Virus record (IMG/VR): IMGVR_UViG_3300046558_000079
Coordinates: 1 to 44,792 of that record
Source: a virus
DNA: 44,792 nucleotides
Reading direction: 5' to 3' (one strand)
Part shown: one piece after another, positions 31,960 to 39,582 of the stretch
Numbering within the stretch: the stretch's first letter is position 1
Layout of the letters: each line of letters begins with the position of its first letter
Position numbers and translations under genes: made by a program
The notes under the pieces: model-generated
Seen by the model: only the letters and a program-made list of their open reading frames with translations
What the model was told of the DNA's origin: nothing
Databases searched by the model: none

Positions 31960-32868
31960 TTACTGAAGCTTCTTGGTCGAGCGGACCAAATTCTTCACGT
32001 CGGGAATGGAGAGACCGACTTCGCCAAAGGCGTCAGGATTTGCGGTGGACCAAGCCGAGGAGATAACGATTTCAGCTGCAACGCCCATGGTATTTACATC
32101 CTTACGACCAAACGTACCGCTCGGCATGAGCTTACCGTAAGAGCTATAAGGCATTACCACGTTGGACCAAACAGACTGCTTCACACCATTCGAGTCTGTG
32201 TATTCCGCGTCATTGAAGTCCTTATCTTCTACCGGTACAATGACCAGAGATTCAGCGAACCTCGAAGCATCACCAGTCACGAACTTACCACCCGGAGCAC
32301 CGGTATATGCGAGACAAGCGCCCTTACCGCCATTCAGCTTAATCAAAGCAGCTGCGCCGCCTTCATTGCTGATCGGAACTTCCTTGTAATCCGCACCGCC
32401 GTTTTCAATGTCGGAAGCAATAAGACCACGTAGCGAAACATCGGAACCGGAACCTCGTCCACCGGAGTAAACCAGAGTGCCTTTGTTCAGATCGGAGAAC
32501 TGCGTCACGCCAGACTTGCGATTGCAGATCAAGTGGAAATACTCAGTGTAGAGACTATTTTCCAGCACGATCAGATCGAGCGCATTCGGATTTTCCTTGC
32601 CGTAGAGGTAAAGACTATCACTCTGCGCCGCAGCTGCGTCACAATCACCACTTGCGATCTTCTGAAGGTTTTCCATCGAGCCAGCGGTGTTGACATTGAC
32701 AACATCAACCGTACCAGCAAGTTGCTGCTTCAGAACTTCAGCGGTGAAGTCGTAAACCCCACCCTTTGCACCGGAGCAGAACTTCAGCGTCGGTACGTCC
32801 TGAGCCATTGCAACGCCAGCCATTGCCGCCAGAGCGAGAGCGGCACCCATAATCATCTTCTTAAACAT
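31960..32868 (-). CDS. Secreted TAXI/NMT1-like periplasmic substrate-binding protein
   Basis: A 302-residue exported protein. The signal peptide (~1-22) has a basic start, a hydrophobic core and an AMAQ cleavage site (MAGVAMAQ). The mature part looks like the solute receptor of TAXI-type TRAP transporters or the related NMT1/PBP type 2 fold: LKFCSGAKGGVYDFTAEVL near the start, SGDCDAAAAQSDSLYLYG, then TLVYSGGRGSGSDVSLRGL. No permease gene is present in the window. It has its own consensus promoter and a hairpin or operator before the start, and a good AAAAGGAG Shine-Dalgarno. It could modify host uptake, act as a decoy, or block superinfection from the periplasm; none is proven. Confidence 0.8.
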   Translation of the reverse strand: MFKKMIMGAALALAAMAGVAMAQDVPTLKFCSGAKGGVYDFTAEVLKQQLAGTVDVVNVNTAGSMENLQKIASGDCDAAAAQSDSLYLYGKENPNALDLIVLENSLYTEYFHLICNRKSGVTQFSDLNKGTLVYSGGRGSGSDVSLRGLIASDIENGGADYKEVPISNEGGAAALIKLNGGKGACLAYTGAPGGKFVTGDASRFAESLVIVPVEDKDFNDAEYTDSNGVKQSVWSNVVMPYSSYGKLMPSGTFGRKDVNTMGVAAEIVISSAWSTANPDAFGEVGLSIPDVKNLVRSTKKLQ

Positions 32869-32885
32869 ATTTTTCTCCTTTTGAA

Positions 32886-32910
32886 TGTTGCGGAATTTGT
32901 TTTCGCAACA
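32886..32910 (-). promoter_or_regulatory. Inverted repeat between promoter and start of the binding-protein gene
   Basis: A perfect 7-bp inverted repeat, TGTTGCG (32886-32892) and CGCAACA (32904-32910), with an 11-base spacer, sits just downstream of the -10 box and covers the expected transcription start. It is placed like a repressor operator or a 5'-end mRNA hairpin. No U-tract follows, so it is not a terminator. Confidence 0.6.
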
Positions 32911-32912
32911 CT

Positions 32913-32941
32913 GATATAGCGGTTGTCGTTTTAGTTGTCAA
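32913..32941 (-). promoter_or_regulatory. Sigma70-type promoter of the binding-protein gene
   Basis: On the - strand TTGACA (32941-32936) and TATATC (32918-32913) are exactly 17 bases apart. The -35 box overlaps the last codons of the upstream gene, so this is an internal promoter giving extra or separately timed expression of the secreted protein and genes to its left. Confidence 0.82.
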
Positions 32942-33251
32942 CAGGGATGACGTAATTAATTTGCCCTAATTTATCTAAAATCCTTACACGTTCAATAATG
33001 TAGTGCGCAACGATTTCTCTCAACCATTCACCAGCGATTGAATAAGTGTGTCCATCTTCGGCAGAAATATCTTCCAACTTAATTTCAGCAGCCGCCGCAC
33101 CGAGCCTCAAATCATTGGCACCATAAATGACGTTCCAATACAAAAGCTTAGCGGCGCGGCGAACGCATCCAACCTCTTCCGCGAGCGAGCCATAGAAATC
33201 AAAATCCTTGTCCCAATCAACCCACGTCTTATCATATCTTCTAAATTTCAT
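32931..33251 (-). CDS. Hypothetical protein
   Basis: A 106-residue, mainly helical protein (RRAAKLLYWNVIYGANDLRL, then WLREIVAHYIIERVRILDK). No family is recognised. Its 3' end carries the -35 box of the next promoter. The start overlaps the upstream stop. Confidence 0.68.
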   Translation of the reverse strand: MKFRRYDKTWVDWDKDFDFYGSLAEEVGCVRRAAKLLYWNVIYGANDLRLGAAAAEIKLEDISAEDGHTYSIAGEWLREIVAHYIIERVRILDKLGQINYVIPVDN

Positions 33252-33439
33252 CAGCTGTATTCCATCAAACCTTCTTCTTCAAGCGCATCCCTGAATTCAA
33301 GGATTAGGTGAATCGCTTCATTCACGCGGGCCGCATCTTTAGCTTCCAGCAAATTCTGAGGCTCGATATAACCACCATCGAATAGATCGTAGAAAAATTC
33401 TGATGTGATAATCGGTTCAGCGTTTGTCTTGAACTTCAT
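33251..33439 (-). CDS. Small hypothetical protein
   Basis: A 62-residue acidic helical protein starting at 33439, with GAGGAAG 9 bases upstream. The open frame extends to 33472 but overlaps the preceding small gene. It contains LLEAKDAARVNEAIHLILEF. No family is recognised. Confidence 0.65.
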   Translation of the reverse strand: MKFKTNAEPIITSEFFYDLFDGGYIEPQNLLEAKDAARVNEAIHLILEFRDALEEEGLMEYS

Positions 33440-33551
33440 TTTCTTTAACTTCCTCTGCTTTGAAAAGTTCATCTGGATAACAGCATGCCGTGAAATGTAG
33501 AACCGGCATCCTATGACATATACAATTGCACTCGCTTCTTTTTCTATTCAT
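33417..33551 (-). CDS. Small Cys/His-rich protein (44 aa)
   Basis: A 44-codon gene found by reading the gap. The N-terminal part holds ECNCICHRMPVLHFTACC: five Cys and two His in 18 residues, an arrangement that could bind zinc. The ATG overlaps the upstream stop by 8 bases (ATGAATAG) and the 3' end overlaps the next start. It is very short, so real expression is likely but not certain. Confidence 0.55.
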   Translation of the reverse strand: MNRKRSECNCICHRMPVLHFTACCYPDELFKAEEVKENEVQDKR

Positions 33552-33720
33552 CTTTAACTTCCAATATCCATTTGTGATTTTCTATGTCCTCGTTGAAGTA
33601 TAGTTTTTCTGTCACTGAGGGAGCATATTGTAACAAGTCAATTTTATTGATGGTTAGCGTTCCGCCATTTCTCTTCGCCAAAATGAAAATAAGAATTTTA
33701 AATACTTCGTTGTCTGTCAT
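33544..33720 (-). CDS. Small hypothetical protein (58 aa)
   Basis: A 58-codon gene found by reading the gap. The ATG overlaps the stop of the SNF2 helicase gene (ATGA). The N-terminus is an amphipathic, hydrophobic helix (VFKILIFILAKRNGG), followed by a mixed charged region. No family is recognised. Confidence 0.66.
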   Translation of the reverse strand: MTDNEVFKILIFILAKRNGGTLTINKIDLLQYAPSVTEKLYFNEDIENHKWILEVKDE

Positions 33721-35450
33721 TTCTTCCTATCCAGTGCGGCGTGAATCATTTCTAACTTCTCCAACACGATTTCCATCAAACGTTCTTCCAACGAACCAGA
33801 GACGATGAGGTAGTGAATCAGAGCGTGTGCGGTTTGACCGATTCTGTGAATCCTATCTTCGCCCTGCTCCAATAGTGCAGGGACGAAACACAATTCGCCC
33901 ATGACCAAGTTCCAAGCCTCGGTCAATGTGATCCCCACGCCAGCGGCATTAATGTTGCCAACGAAGACGCGGCAATCAGGATCGTTCTGGAAACGTTCGA
34001 CCGAAGCGTTCTTTTCTTTATCGCTCATGCCTCCGATGAATTTCACACTGCCTTCGAACGCGTCTGCGATCCTGTGAGCCACAGTTCTGTGAACCACGAG
34101 GACAACGACTTTCTCTCCACTCTCTAACAATGACCTGATATATTCGATCATCATGGGAAGTTTGGCTAAGCCGATTTCTTCTCTGGCATTTGCAATGGCT
34201 TCGAAGTGAGTCGCTTCATAATTATCGAAGTCTTCCACATCATCAAAGTTTTTTGTTCTTTCATGAATGTTATCAATGAGTTGCCTGAGTTGGGCATCAG
34301 TCATTTCCTCATAATCCGCTTCGGTCTTTTCACCGTTGAGGATCATAAGATTTTTCAAATTGTCTGAAAAGATTTGCTTTTCCTTCTTGACAATTCTAGA
34401 AAGGCCGTCTTGCGGAAGCGTGATGATTTGCCTGCGTTTCGGCGGCAACTCTTTCAGCACGTCGTTTTTGTGACGGCGAATCATAAACGTGGAGCGGAGT
34501 AGTTCTTGAAACTCTTCTAGATTATCTGTGCCAGTTGTGTCCCAATGGCCCCAAGGGGTTTCGAACGCGGCACAGAACTTCTTGATAAACTTAACGTAAT
34601 TGCCAAAAACATTCTCGAAACCGAATGCTGAGATGACGCAGAACATATCGAGAGGCTTGTTCAGGATCGGCGTTCCGGTTAGGAAAATCCTCTTGATAGC
34701 TTCGATAGCGCTGATTTTATCTTTTCTGCGCTTTCCCTCGTAGCCGATGACTTGCTTGGTCTTGCGGGCTTCTTTATTCTTTAAAACGTGAGCCTCGTCG
34801 CAGACCAGAACATCCCACTTGCGCGATCTTACTTCGTCATGAAATTGTTCCAACATATCGTAATTAATAATTACAATATTTTCGTCGGGCCAAATGTATT
34901 CAGTGGTGGATTTCTTCGTGCCTTCAGCATCAATAATGATTTTAGGTTTAGTATGAGCGGTGCCAATTGTCAGACCTAATTCAGACCTAACCCATTTCCT
35001 TGCTTCTTTTGCCCAATTGATTTTGAGCGAGGCAGGGACAACTAACAAAACGTTCTTAACGTTTATTAAATTATTGATAACGCCAAGAGCTTGAACCGTC
35101 TTGCCAAGTCCCGGCGAATCAGCAATCAATGTATCAGGACGTTCCAACGCAAACGCAATACCGGCGCGTTGGAACGGGAGATAGGTCAGGCCATCGGGTG
35201 CAAGAAGGTGGCCGTCATAGTCATCTGCGAAACTAGCTTCTACGAGTTGACGCTTGATTTCGTCTAAGTTATCTAGACGTTCCTTCGCCGCACCGATGCA
35301 GTTATCATAAAACTTCCTCGCCGTGTCGTCATTCTCAGTGACCCAACGAGTACCATTAAATTTAAATCCGGCACGCTTCAGTATCAAACGTTCTTCATAA
35401 GTGCATCGCGCGACATAGAGACCGTTTAGTCTGTCAATTTTTATTGTCAT
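33717..35450 (-). CDS. SNF2-family helicase/ATPase (SMARCAL1-like architecture)
   Basis: A 577-residue SF2 ATPase. The N-terminal ~60 residues look like a small HARP-like or DNA-binding beta domain. Motif I is DSPGLGKTVQ (~111-120), motif II is VCDEAHVLKN, motif III is LTGTPILN, and the C-terminal motif VI is QGEDRIHRIGQT. These identify a Snf2-type double-stranded DNA translocase. Related phage proteins act in replication-fork remodelling or recombination (compare T4 UvsW), though the substrate here is inferred. It has no nuclease domain. It overlaps the next small gene by ATGA. Confidence 0.9.
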   Translation of the reverse strand: MTIKIDRLNGLYVARCTYEERLILKRAGFKFNGTRWVTENDDTARKFYDNCIGAAKERLDNLDEIKRQLVEASFADDYDGHLLAPDGLTYLPFQRAGIAFALERPDTLIADSPGLGKTVQALGVINNLINVKNVLLVVPASLKINWAKEARKWVRSELGLTIGTAHTKPKIIIDAEGTKKSTTEYIWPDENIVIINYDMLEQFHDEVRSRKWDVLVCDEAHVLKNKEARKTKQVIGYEGKRRKDKISAIEAIKRIFLTGTPILNKPLDMFCVISAFGFENVFGNYVKFIKKFCAAFETPWGHWDTTGTDNLEEFQELLRSTFMIRRHKNDVLKELPPKRRQIITLPQDGLSRIVKKEKQIFSDNLKNLMILNGEKTEADYEEMTDAQLRQLIDNIHERTKNFDDVEDFDNYEATHFEAIANAREEIGLAKLPMMIEYIRSLLESGEKVVVLVVHRTVAHRIADAFEGSVKFIGGMSDKEKNASVERFQNDPDCRVFVGNINAAGVGITLTEAWNLVMGELCFVPALLEQGEDRIHRIGQTAHALIHYLIVSGSLEERLMEIVLEKLEMIHAALDRKK

Positions 35451-35453
35451 ATT

Positions 35454-35657
35454 TTATAAATTAACTTGACCCATAAACCCCGGCTGATCCGAGGGTCCGG
35501 GTTTGATTTCCCTCAAAGCGACTATATGGCATCCATTTCTAATTATTGTATCATAAGTAGGGATATCTTCTCCCTCTTTTACAATATAGGAAACCCATCT
35601 TCCCTCTTCGTTTGGAAGTTCGTCCCTAACTATTTTACAATGAAATTCTCTATACAT
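35454..35657 (-). CDS. Small hypothetical protein
   Basis: A 67-residue protein with a basic start and a beta-rich centre (REFHCKIVRDELPNEEGRWV). It overlaps the upstream stop by 8 bases and ends 3 bases before the SNF2 gene. No family is recognised. Confidence 0.62.
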   Translation of the reverse strand: MYREFHCKIVRDELPNEEGRWVSYIVKEGEDIPTYDTIIRNGCHIVALREIKPGPSDQPGFMGQVNL

Positions 35658-35811
35658 TATATACTAATTTTCTTAAAGTCTTTTCATTATTAATTAGTTC
35701 AAGAATTTCGTATGTCAGTCTCAACGCGACGGCTGTTGCACCGGCACTCATCGCCGCGTCTCGTTTCTCTGTTAATTTAGAAAGCTTATAATCAAATAAT
35801 TTGATGGTCAT
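35650..35811 (-). CDS. Small helical hypothetical protein (53 aa)
   Basis: A 53-residue helical protein starting at 35811, where TGATG couples it to the upstream 42-codon gene. It contains YKLSKLTEKRDAAMSAGA and is coiled-coil-like. The frame is open upstream to 35859, but this would overlap the neighbour. No family is recognised. Confidence 0.62.
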   Translation of the reverse strand: MTIKLFDYKLSKLTEKRDAAMSAGATAVALRLTYEILELINNEKTLRKLVYNV

Positions 35812-35939
35812 CAGATTTGTCTCCAAACATATTCTGACGATGGCCATTTTCTGGCCCATTCATGTAGTTCGCTCAATGAGGCAAATTCGTTTGCAATATC
35901 AAATGAACCGTCAAACATTACCCAAGCAATTTGGAACAT
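35811..35939 (-). CDS. Small hypothetical protein (42 aa)
   Basis: A 42-codon gene found by reading the gap. Both ends are coupled by TGATG: its ATG shares the A of the upstream stop at 35939, and its stop shares the next ATG at 35811. It is rich in Trp and Phe (FQIAWVMFDGSFDIANEFAS). No family is recognised. Confidence 0.62.
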   Translation of the reverse strand: MFQIAWVMFDGSFDIANEFASLSELHEWARKWPSSEYVWRQI

Positions 35940-36490
35940 CACATCACCTTAGTAAATCGAGGCAATGCGAGGCCAGTACCACAGGTCCACGTAATTCCAG
36001 CGCCAGTTCTATAATTGTACGAGCCGATTTCGATGCCAGCTATTTCGAAGTCGGTATCTGTCTCGGTCTCGTTTTCGAACGTCCAATAAATAGTTTTATT
36101 AGTTAAAGTTTTAAAGAAGTTGTACGCATCTCTGCGGATTTTGTTGTACGGGTCTTGGGCGGTTCCGAAATGAAACAATTCGACCTTCATAAAATATTTT
36201 TGATGAAGGTCATCGAGAACCGGCTCATTTCTGAAACATGGGGAGCAGGCAACATAATATTGATCTTCGATCAGTTCGCCATCAACAGCCATTTGGATCA
36301 TAGATTGTTCAGCCGAGCCGACAAACACGCCATCTTCAAACGGATATGCCCTATCGGGGCTAGGGCAAGTCAGTGCCGAAATTTCTGGCCTGACGTGCCA
36401 CGGTACACATATCTCCACATAACCCTTATCTTTATAAAAGTCAAGAGCTTTAGCGATTAGATCGTAACGAATTAGGTTATCGTCTTCCAT
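35939..36490 (-). CDS. Miniature class II aminoacyl-tRNA-synthetase-like protein (SerRS-like)
   Basis: A 183-residue protein that looks like a stripped-down class II aaRS catalytic core, closest to SerRS. The motif 1 region is DKGYVEICVPWHVRPEI (Pro30). Motif 2 is ACSPCFRNEP (Arg87, Glu89), followed by KYFMKVELFHFG, which matches the SerRS 'HQFEKVE(L/M)F' block. EIGSYNYR resembles the SerRS ATP/serine pocket (EISSCSN), and the C-terminal CGTGLALPRF (Gly171, Arg178) matches motif 3. There is no tRNA-binding coiled-coil arm and the normal SerRS is over twice as long. It might aminoacylate a carrier, make a nucleotide adduct, or act on tRNA ends. GAGAG lies 5 bases before the ATG. Confidence 0.75.
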   Translation of the reverse strand: MEDDNLIRYDLIAKALDFYKDKGYVEICVPWHVRPEISALTCPSPDRAYPFEDGVFVGSAEQSMIQMAVDGELIEDQYYVACSPCFRNEPVLDDLHQKYFMKVELFHFGTAQDPYNKIRRDAYNFFKTLTNKTIYWTFENETETDTDFEIAGIEIGSYNYRTGAGITWTCGTGLALPRFTKVM

Positions 36491-36675
36491 GACAACTCTC
36501 TTAAAAATGGCGAAGGCCTATAGGCTTCAAGCTGCGCAAGTTTATCTATAATTGGTCTGGCCCGCATTTTATATTCTTGGTCCAGATGGCGCAACTGTTC
36601 TAGAAGAAGTGATCTTACGCGCTCGTAACCTTCATCATATTCCGCCATTGAGTTTTCAAAATCATCGTCTTCCAT
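36472..36675 (-). CDS. Small acidic coiled-coil-like protein
   Basis: A 67-residue protein (ATG at 36675; a TTG at 36681 is also in frame) with an acidic start (EDDDFENSMAEYDEGYERV) and a long helix (LLLEQLRHLDQEYKMRARP). It overlaps the mini-aaRS start by 19 bases and the upstream MazG-like stop by 14. No family is recognised. Confidence 0.63.
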   Translation of the reverse strand: MEDDDFENSMAEYDEGYERVRSLLLEQLRHLDQEYKMRARPIIDKLAQLEAYRPSPFLRELSWKTIT

Positions 36676-36922
36676 TGTCAAAAGCTCGTTTCGTAATTCC
36701 TGCCATAATCATCAGATCGGCAAGACTCATATCGGGATAATTGCTGACCAGATAAGCCTGAATCGCGCCTACCATGTCAGATAATTCGACAAGGGCCATA
36801 ACCTTACAGCCCTGTTGTTCCGCGTCCTGAAGCTCAAGAATTTCCTCTAAAATCTTTGAGCTTTTACCCAACTCGCCCTTCTTGATTTCTGTGAGATGGT
36901 AGCCCATCTTTTTCTTTGACAT
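36662..36922 (-). CDS. Small MazG-like nucleotide pyrophosphohydrolase
   Basis: An 86-residue all-alpha protein with the MazG-type metal motif: KILEEILELQDAEQQG (E-E-x2-E) followed by LVELSDMVGAIQAYL (E-x2-D). It is shorter than, and not closely similar to, the MazG-like protein at 12524-13042. Phages often carry such proteins to adjust NTP or alarmone pools. Its neighbours are small genes of unknown function. Confidence 0.75.
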   Translation of the reverse strand: MSKKKMGYHLTEIKKGELGKSSKILEEILELQDAEQQGCKVMALVELSDMVGAIQAYLVSNYPDMSLADLMIMAGITKRAFDNGRR

Positions 36923-36923
36923 G

Positions 36924-37121
36924 TTACGACTCGTTCAACTTGTTGAGAAAACTAACTGCCAGCTGGATATTTACGTCGGCCTGCTTCTCAAGCGTGGTCT
37001 TCATCACGTTGATCAAGTCTTTATCATCTACGCCGTAAATGTCATATTCCAGTTGATCAGTAGCTGTTTCCAAGAGTTTCGTAACGGCTTTGAGGACTGC
37101 TGCTTTAGCTTCTTTTCTCAT
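36924..37121 (-). CDS. Small helical hypothetical protein
   Basis: A 65-residue protein, almost all helix (KAAVLKAVTKLLETATDQLE). The ATG overlaps the upstream stop (ATGA). No family is recognised. Confidence 0.65.
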   Translation of the reverse strand: MRKEAKAAVLKAVTKLLETATDQLEYDIYGVDDKDLINVMKTTLEKQADVNIQLAVSFLNKLNES

Positions 37122-37312
37122 TTATTTGCCCAACTTGCTAATTCTATGTTGAAATATACGTGGCCCACTTCTTCATACTCGTCAGGATAAAGTTCCATAT
37201 AAACTTTCTTCACTTCCTTCCGAGACGGCATTTTGTCCCAAAGGAAAATGGCGATGGGATCGCCACTTTCAGTCGTTCCACTTGTGACCCAAATTTCTGA
37301 CTTGTCAGTCAT
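37118..37312 (-). CDS. Small hypothetical protein
   Basis: A 64-residue protein starting at the ATG at 37312, which overlaps the upstream stop by 8 bases; the frame is open further to 37396. It contains a SGTTESGDPIAIFLWDKMPS stretch, suggesting a small beta-rich fold. No family is recognised. Confidence 0.63.
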   Translation of the reverse strand: MTDKSEIWVTSGTTESGDPIAIFLWDKMPSRKEVKKVYMELYPDEYEEVGHVYFNIELASWANK

Positions 37313-37787
37313 TCTTGTTGCTCCAAGAAATGGGCGTCGTGTCAAGCAGTTCCCATGTCGAAAGCTTGTTATCTGCAAATGCAGCAATCGCCGCATCCCG
37401 AGTTAGATACACACCATCGTCAAAGAAAATGTCATTGAAATCTGTGTCGCGAATCACGTTGATGAAGCCAGAGGTTTCCAAGACCTTAACAAAGCCATCA
37501 TCCTCAATATCTTCTAGGCATTCGAATAGCGAGATAGAGTTGTCGCTAAACTTAGCAACGATCTGACCAAACTCCGAAACATAAATTACTTCGATTTCAC
37601 CGGCTAGGGTGTCGTAGAATCGATCACCGACAACGACTTCACCACTATCAGGAGTGGTCGGAGCGCCAGCCACAGGAGCTTCTGCCCCGCTTAAGTCATA
37701 AGAAATGTTATAAAAATCGCTTCCGTGGACTTGACTCAATGATTCAAGATCGAAAACTACGTAATCATTAAAAGACTCGTTAGACAT
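37305..37787 (-). CDS. Hypothetical acidic protein
   Basis: A 160-residue acidic protein, beta-rich in the centre (GDRFYDTLAGEIEVIYVSEF) with a flexible Pro/Gly/Ala linker (APVAGAPTTPDSG) before it. No family is recognised. It shares its start base with the stop of the RNA ligase (37787), so it is co-translated. Confidence 0.68.
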   Translation of the reverse strand: MSNESFNDYVVFDLESLSQVHGSDFYNISYDLSGAEAPVAGAPTTPDSGEVVVGDRFYDTLAGEIEVIYVSEFGQIVAKFSDNSISLFECLEDIEDDGFVKVLETSGFINVIRDTDFNDIFFDDGVYLTRDAAIAAFADNKLSTWELLDTTPISWSNKND

Positions 37788-38836
37788 TACAAATTCCTCT
37801 CAGTTGCGAGGATATACCAATCTCTCGCTTGTTGATTTACTGCTTTAGAAACGTTCTTCCAATCAAGGCCAGAAGCTTCCAACTCATTCACAGATTCTTT
37901 CTGCACGTCTTGGCCGATCCACTTCATGAATGCGCCCATATTCTTCATCACAGCTTCCCCGCCGCAAGCCTCAGTCACGCCTTGTTCGCAACGGCCTTGA
38001 GTGACAAACTCCTTGGCAAAAGCCGCTGAGCCTTCTAGCACGGCTGGATCGATTTGAATCGAAACCTTCTTCTCAGAGGAAGAGACGTGATGGCTCTCAC
38101 CCTTAGCCTTGAAAAGAAAATCGCTGTAAACATCGAAGTCTAAAGAATCAATTGGATCAAGAGGCACAAAAACATAACCCTCACCAATGCCTTCAATTCC
38201 GTATCGATCTTTAATGTAAGGATCGACTTTGTCACAAGCTTCGACCAAAGAAGTCACTTCCTTGGTGAAACGCTCCATAGAGCTTTGCAGCCTGAAATCT
38301 ACGACAAATTCTTCCGTTCCCCAAGGGATTGTCTCAAAGACATTGTGCTTGTTAAAGACGTAATCAATTCCGCTCTTATCCAGCATCACATAATTACTTC
38401 TGTCACTTCCGCTAGGAATTCTAGGCTCGCCGGGAAGAGCTTCTAACATAACAGCGTGAGGAAGATGCGCAGCGAACACAAAGAAAGTCTTCTTGGCAAT
38501 TTGAGATACAGCCACTTTCTTTTGAATACCGGGACCGGCCCATTCACCATAAAGGATGTAGGTCCAAGGATAAACAATAAGTTTATCTTTTACAGTCTCC
38601 ACCCAATTAGCGAATCCTGCATTATCGTTCTCGACGTTGCAAACCCCGGTTCTTTTGAAGCAAGTCACTGTCCCATCTGGATCGACTCTGATCCCGGCGT
38701 TCGTGCCATGAAGTTTTACCTTGCCACGGTACAACACCTTTGGTCGATTGTCAAGTTCGAATCGACGCTTGACCGTGGCATTCACACTTGAAAACGCTTC
38801 GATAGAAGGGAATTTAATAAATTTTCCTGTCGTCAT
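37787..38836 (-). CDS. RNA ligase, T4 Rnl2-like
   Basis: A 349-residue RNA ligase of the Rnl2 family, sealing 3'-OH to 5'-phosphate ends via a lysyl-AMP intermediate. Motif I is KVKLHGTNAG (Lys41, counted from the ATG at 38836). Motif III is ILYGEWAGPG, motif IV is GIGEGYVFVP, and motif V is FLFKAKGESH. Length and motif order match T4 Rnl2 (334 residues). I chose 38836 because the ligase domain begins there; the frame is open to 38899. Downstream, ~90 residues form a helical C-terminal domain. It lies beside a HAD phosphatase and near a 5'-kinase, giving a split end-healing and sealing set. Confidence 0.9.
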   Translation of the reverse strand: MTTGKFIKFPSIEAFSSVNATVKRRFELDNRPKVLYRGKVKLHGTNAGIRVDPDGTVTCFKRTGVCNVENDNAGFANWVETVKDKLIVYPWTYILYGEWAGPGIQKKVAVSQIAKKTFFVFAAHLPHAVMLEALPGEPRIPSGSDRSNYVMLDKSGIDYVFNKHNVFETIPWGTEEFVVDFRLQSSMERFTKEVTSLVEACDKVDPYIKDRYGIEGIGEGYVFVPLDPIDSLDFDVYSDFLFKAKGESHHVSSSEKKVSIQIDPAVLEGSAAFAKEFVTQGRCEQGVTEACGGEAVMKNMGAFMKWIGQDVQKESVNELEASGLDWKNVSKAVNQQARDWYILATERNL

Positions 38837-39299
38837 TTTGGGATAAACTTTCAATAACTTTACGCATATCAGCCTCACCCTTCTTTCTGAAAAGTTCACC
38901 GGATTGTCGTACTAATAAATTTTTAATATATTCGGAACTATCTTCGAAACTTAATTGATAGGTATCGATCTGATAATAACTTCGAAGCGGCTCAGCACTC
39001 AAACTAATGCGAGTGATGGGGCGTTGGTCGGCAATTTCTTGCTGCCTAAACGAATATTTGTAGTCCGGGAACGGGACGTAACGCGGACCCTTATTAAATT
39101 GAAACTCTTCTAACTCGGCTAAATTTCTGGTGGTCTCGTAAAGTTCGAAACTTTTAATAGTGTACTTTTCTTCTAGGTATTCGTATCTGTGCCGTGGCAC
39201 AAAAGGCCAAATAATATTGATTGCTTTATTTAGGCCCGTTGCCAACCAGATGCCGAACGGTGTGACTGTCTCCGGGTCCGTTTTGAATATCTTGATCAT
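38814..39299 (-). CDS. Hypothetical protein
   Basis: A protein of about 161 residues from the ATG at 39299; in-frame ATGs at 39317 and 39341 and a TTG at 39356 are alternatives, and all overlap the HAD gene. The N-terminus has a moderately hydrophobic stretch (PFGIWLATGLNKAINIIWPF), then a helical region (YEYLEEKYTIKSFELYETTR) and a charged C-terminus. No family is recognised. It overlaps the RNA ligase start by about 23 bases. Confidence 0.58.
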   Translation of the reverse strand: MIKIFKTDPETVTPFGIWLATGLNKAINIIWPFVPRHRYEYLEEKYTIKSFELYETTRNLAELEEFQFNKGPRYVPFPDYKYSFRQQEIADQRPITRISLSAEPLRSYYQIDTYQLSFEDSSEYIKNLLVRQSGELFRKKGEADMRKVIESLSQNDDRKIY

Positions 39300-39582
39300 C
39301 TTCTTCAATAAATCCATGTACGATGTAATAAGGATCGTCATCGATCCAGATATCAATTTTGATACCGCGCCCTTCGCAGACCTTCTTCTTAGCCCTGTAG
39401 TTGCAGTAAATTATGGGAATATTTAGAGGAAGGAAATCGTTAACCAGTTCAACCGGCGTGTCCATCCCTCTCGACGTGACTAGGAAAACCTTATGACCGT
39501 GATCCAGAAACATGGGCACTACCATGCGCCACATCTCAATCGCAGCGGTATAGGTTAGGTCATAGTCAATCATTATATTCAT
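39226..39582 (-). CDS. HAD-superfamily phosphatase-like protein
   Basis: A 118-residue HAD-fold protein. The nucleophile motif is MIDYDLTYT (D-x-D-x-T), motif II is LVTSRG, and the acidic pair is IWIDDDP. The cap is minimal. HAD phosphatases form the 3'-phosphatase half of T4 polynucleotide kinase, and here a separate PNK-like kinase is encoded at 41063. End-healing of RNA is therefore a plausible role, but a nucleotidase role cannot be excluded. The ATG overlaps the upstream 59-codon gene's stop (ATGA). Confidence 0.78.
   Translation of the reverse strand: MNIMIDYDLTYTAAIEMWRMVVPMFLDHGHKVFLVTSRGMDTPVELVNDFLPLNIPIIYCNYRAKKKVCEGRGIKIDIWIDDDPYYIVHGFIEEDDQDIQNGPGDSHTVRHLVGNGPK

Noticed and set aside
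31780-32433. 217-residue + strand open frame opposite the TAXI-like gene
   Set aside because: The opposite strand encodes a signal peptide and a recognisable fold over the same region, so this long frame is antisense noise.
32886-32910. Terminator for the gene at 32931
   Set aside because: The inverted repeat has no following U-tract on the - strand and lies downstream of a consensus promoter, so an operator or leader hairpin fits better.
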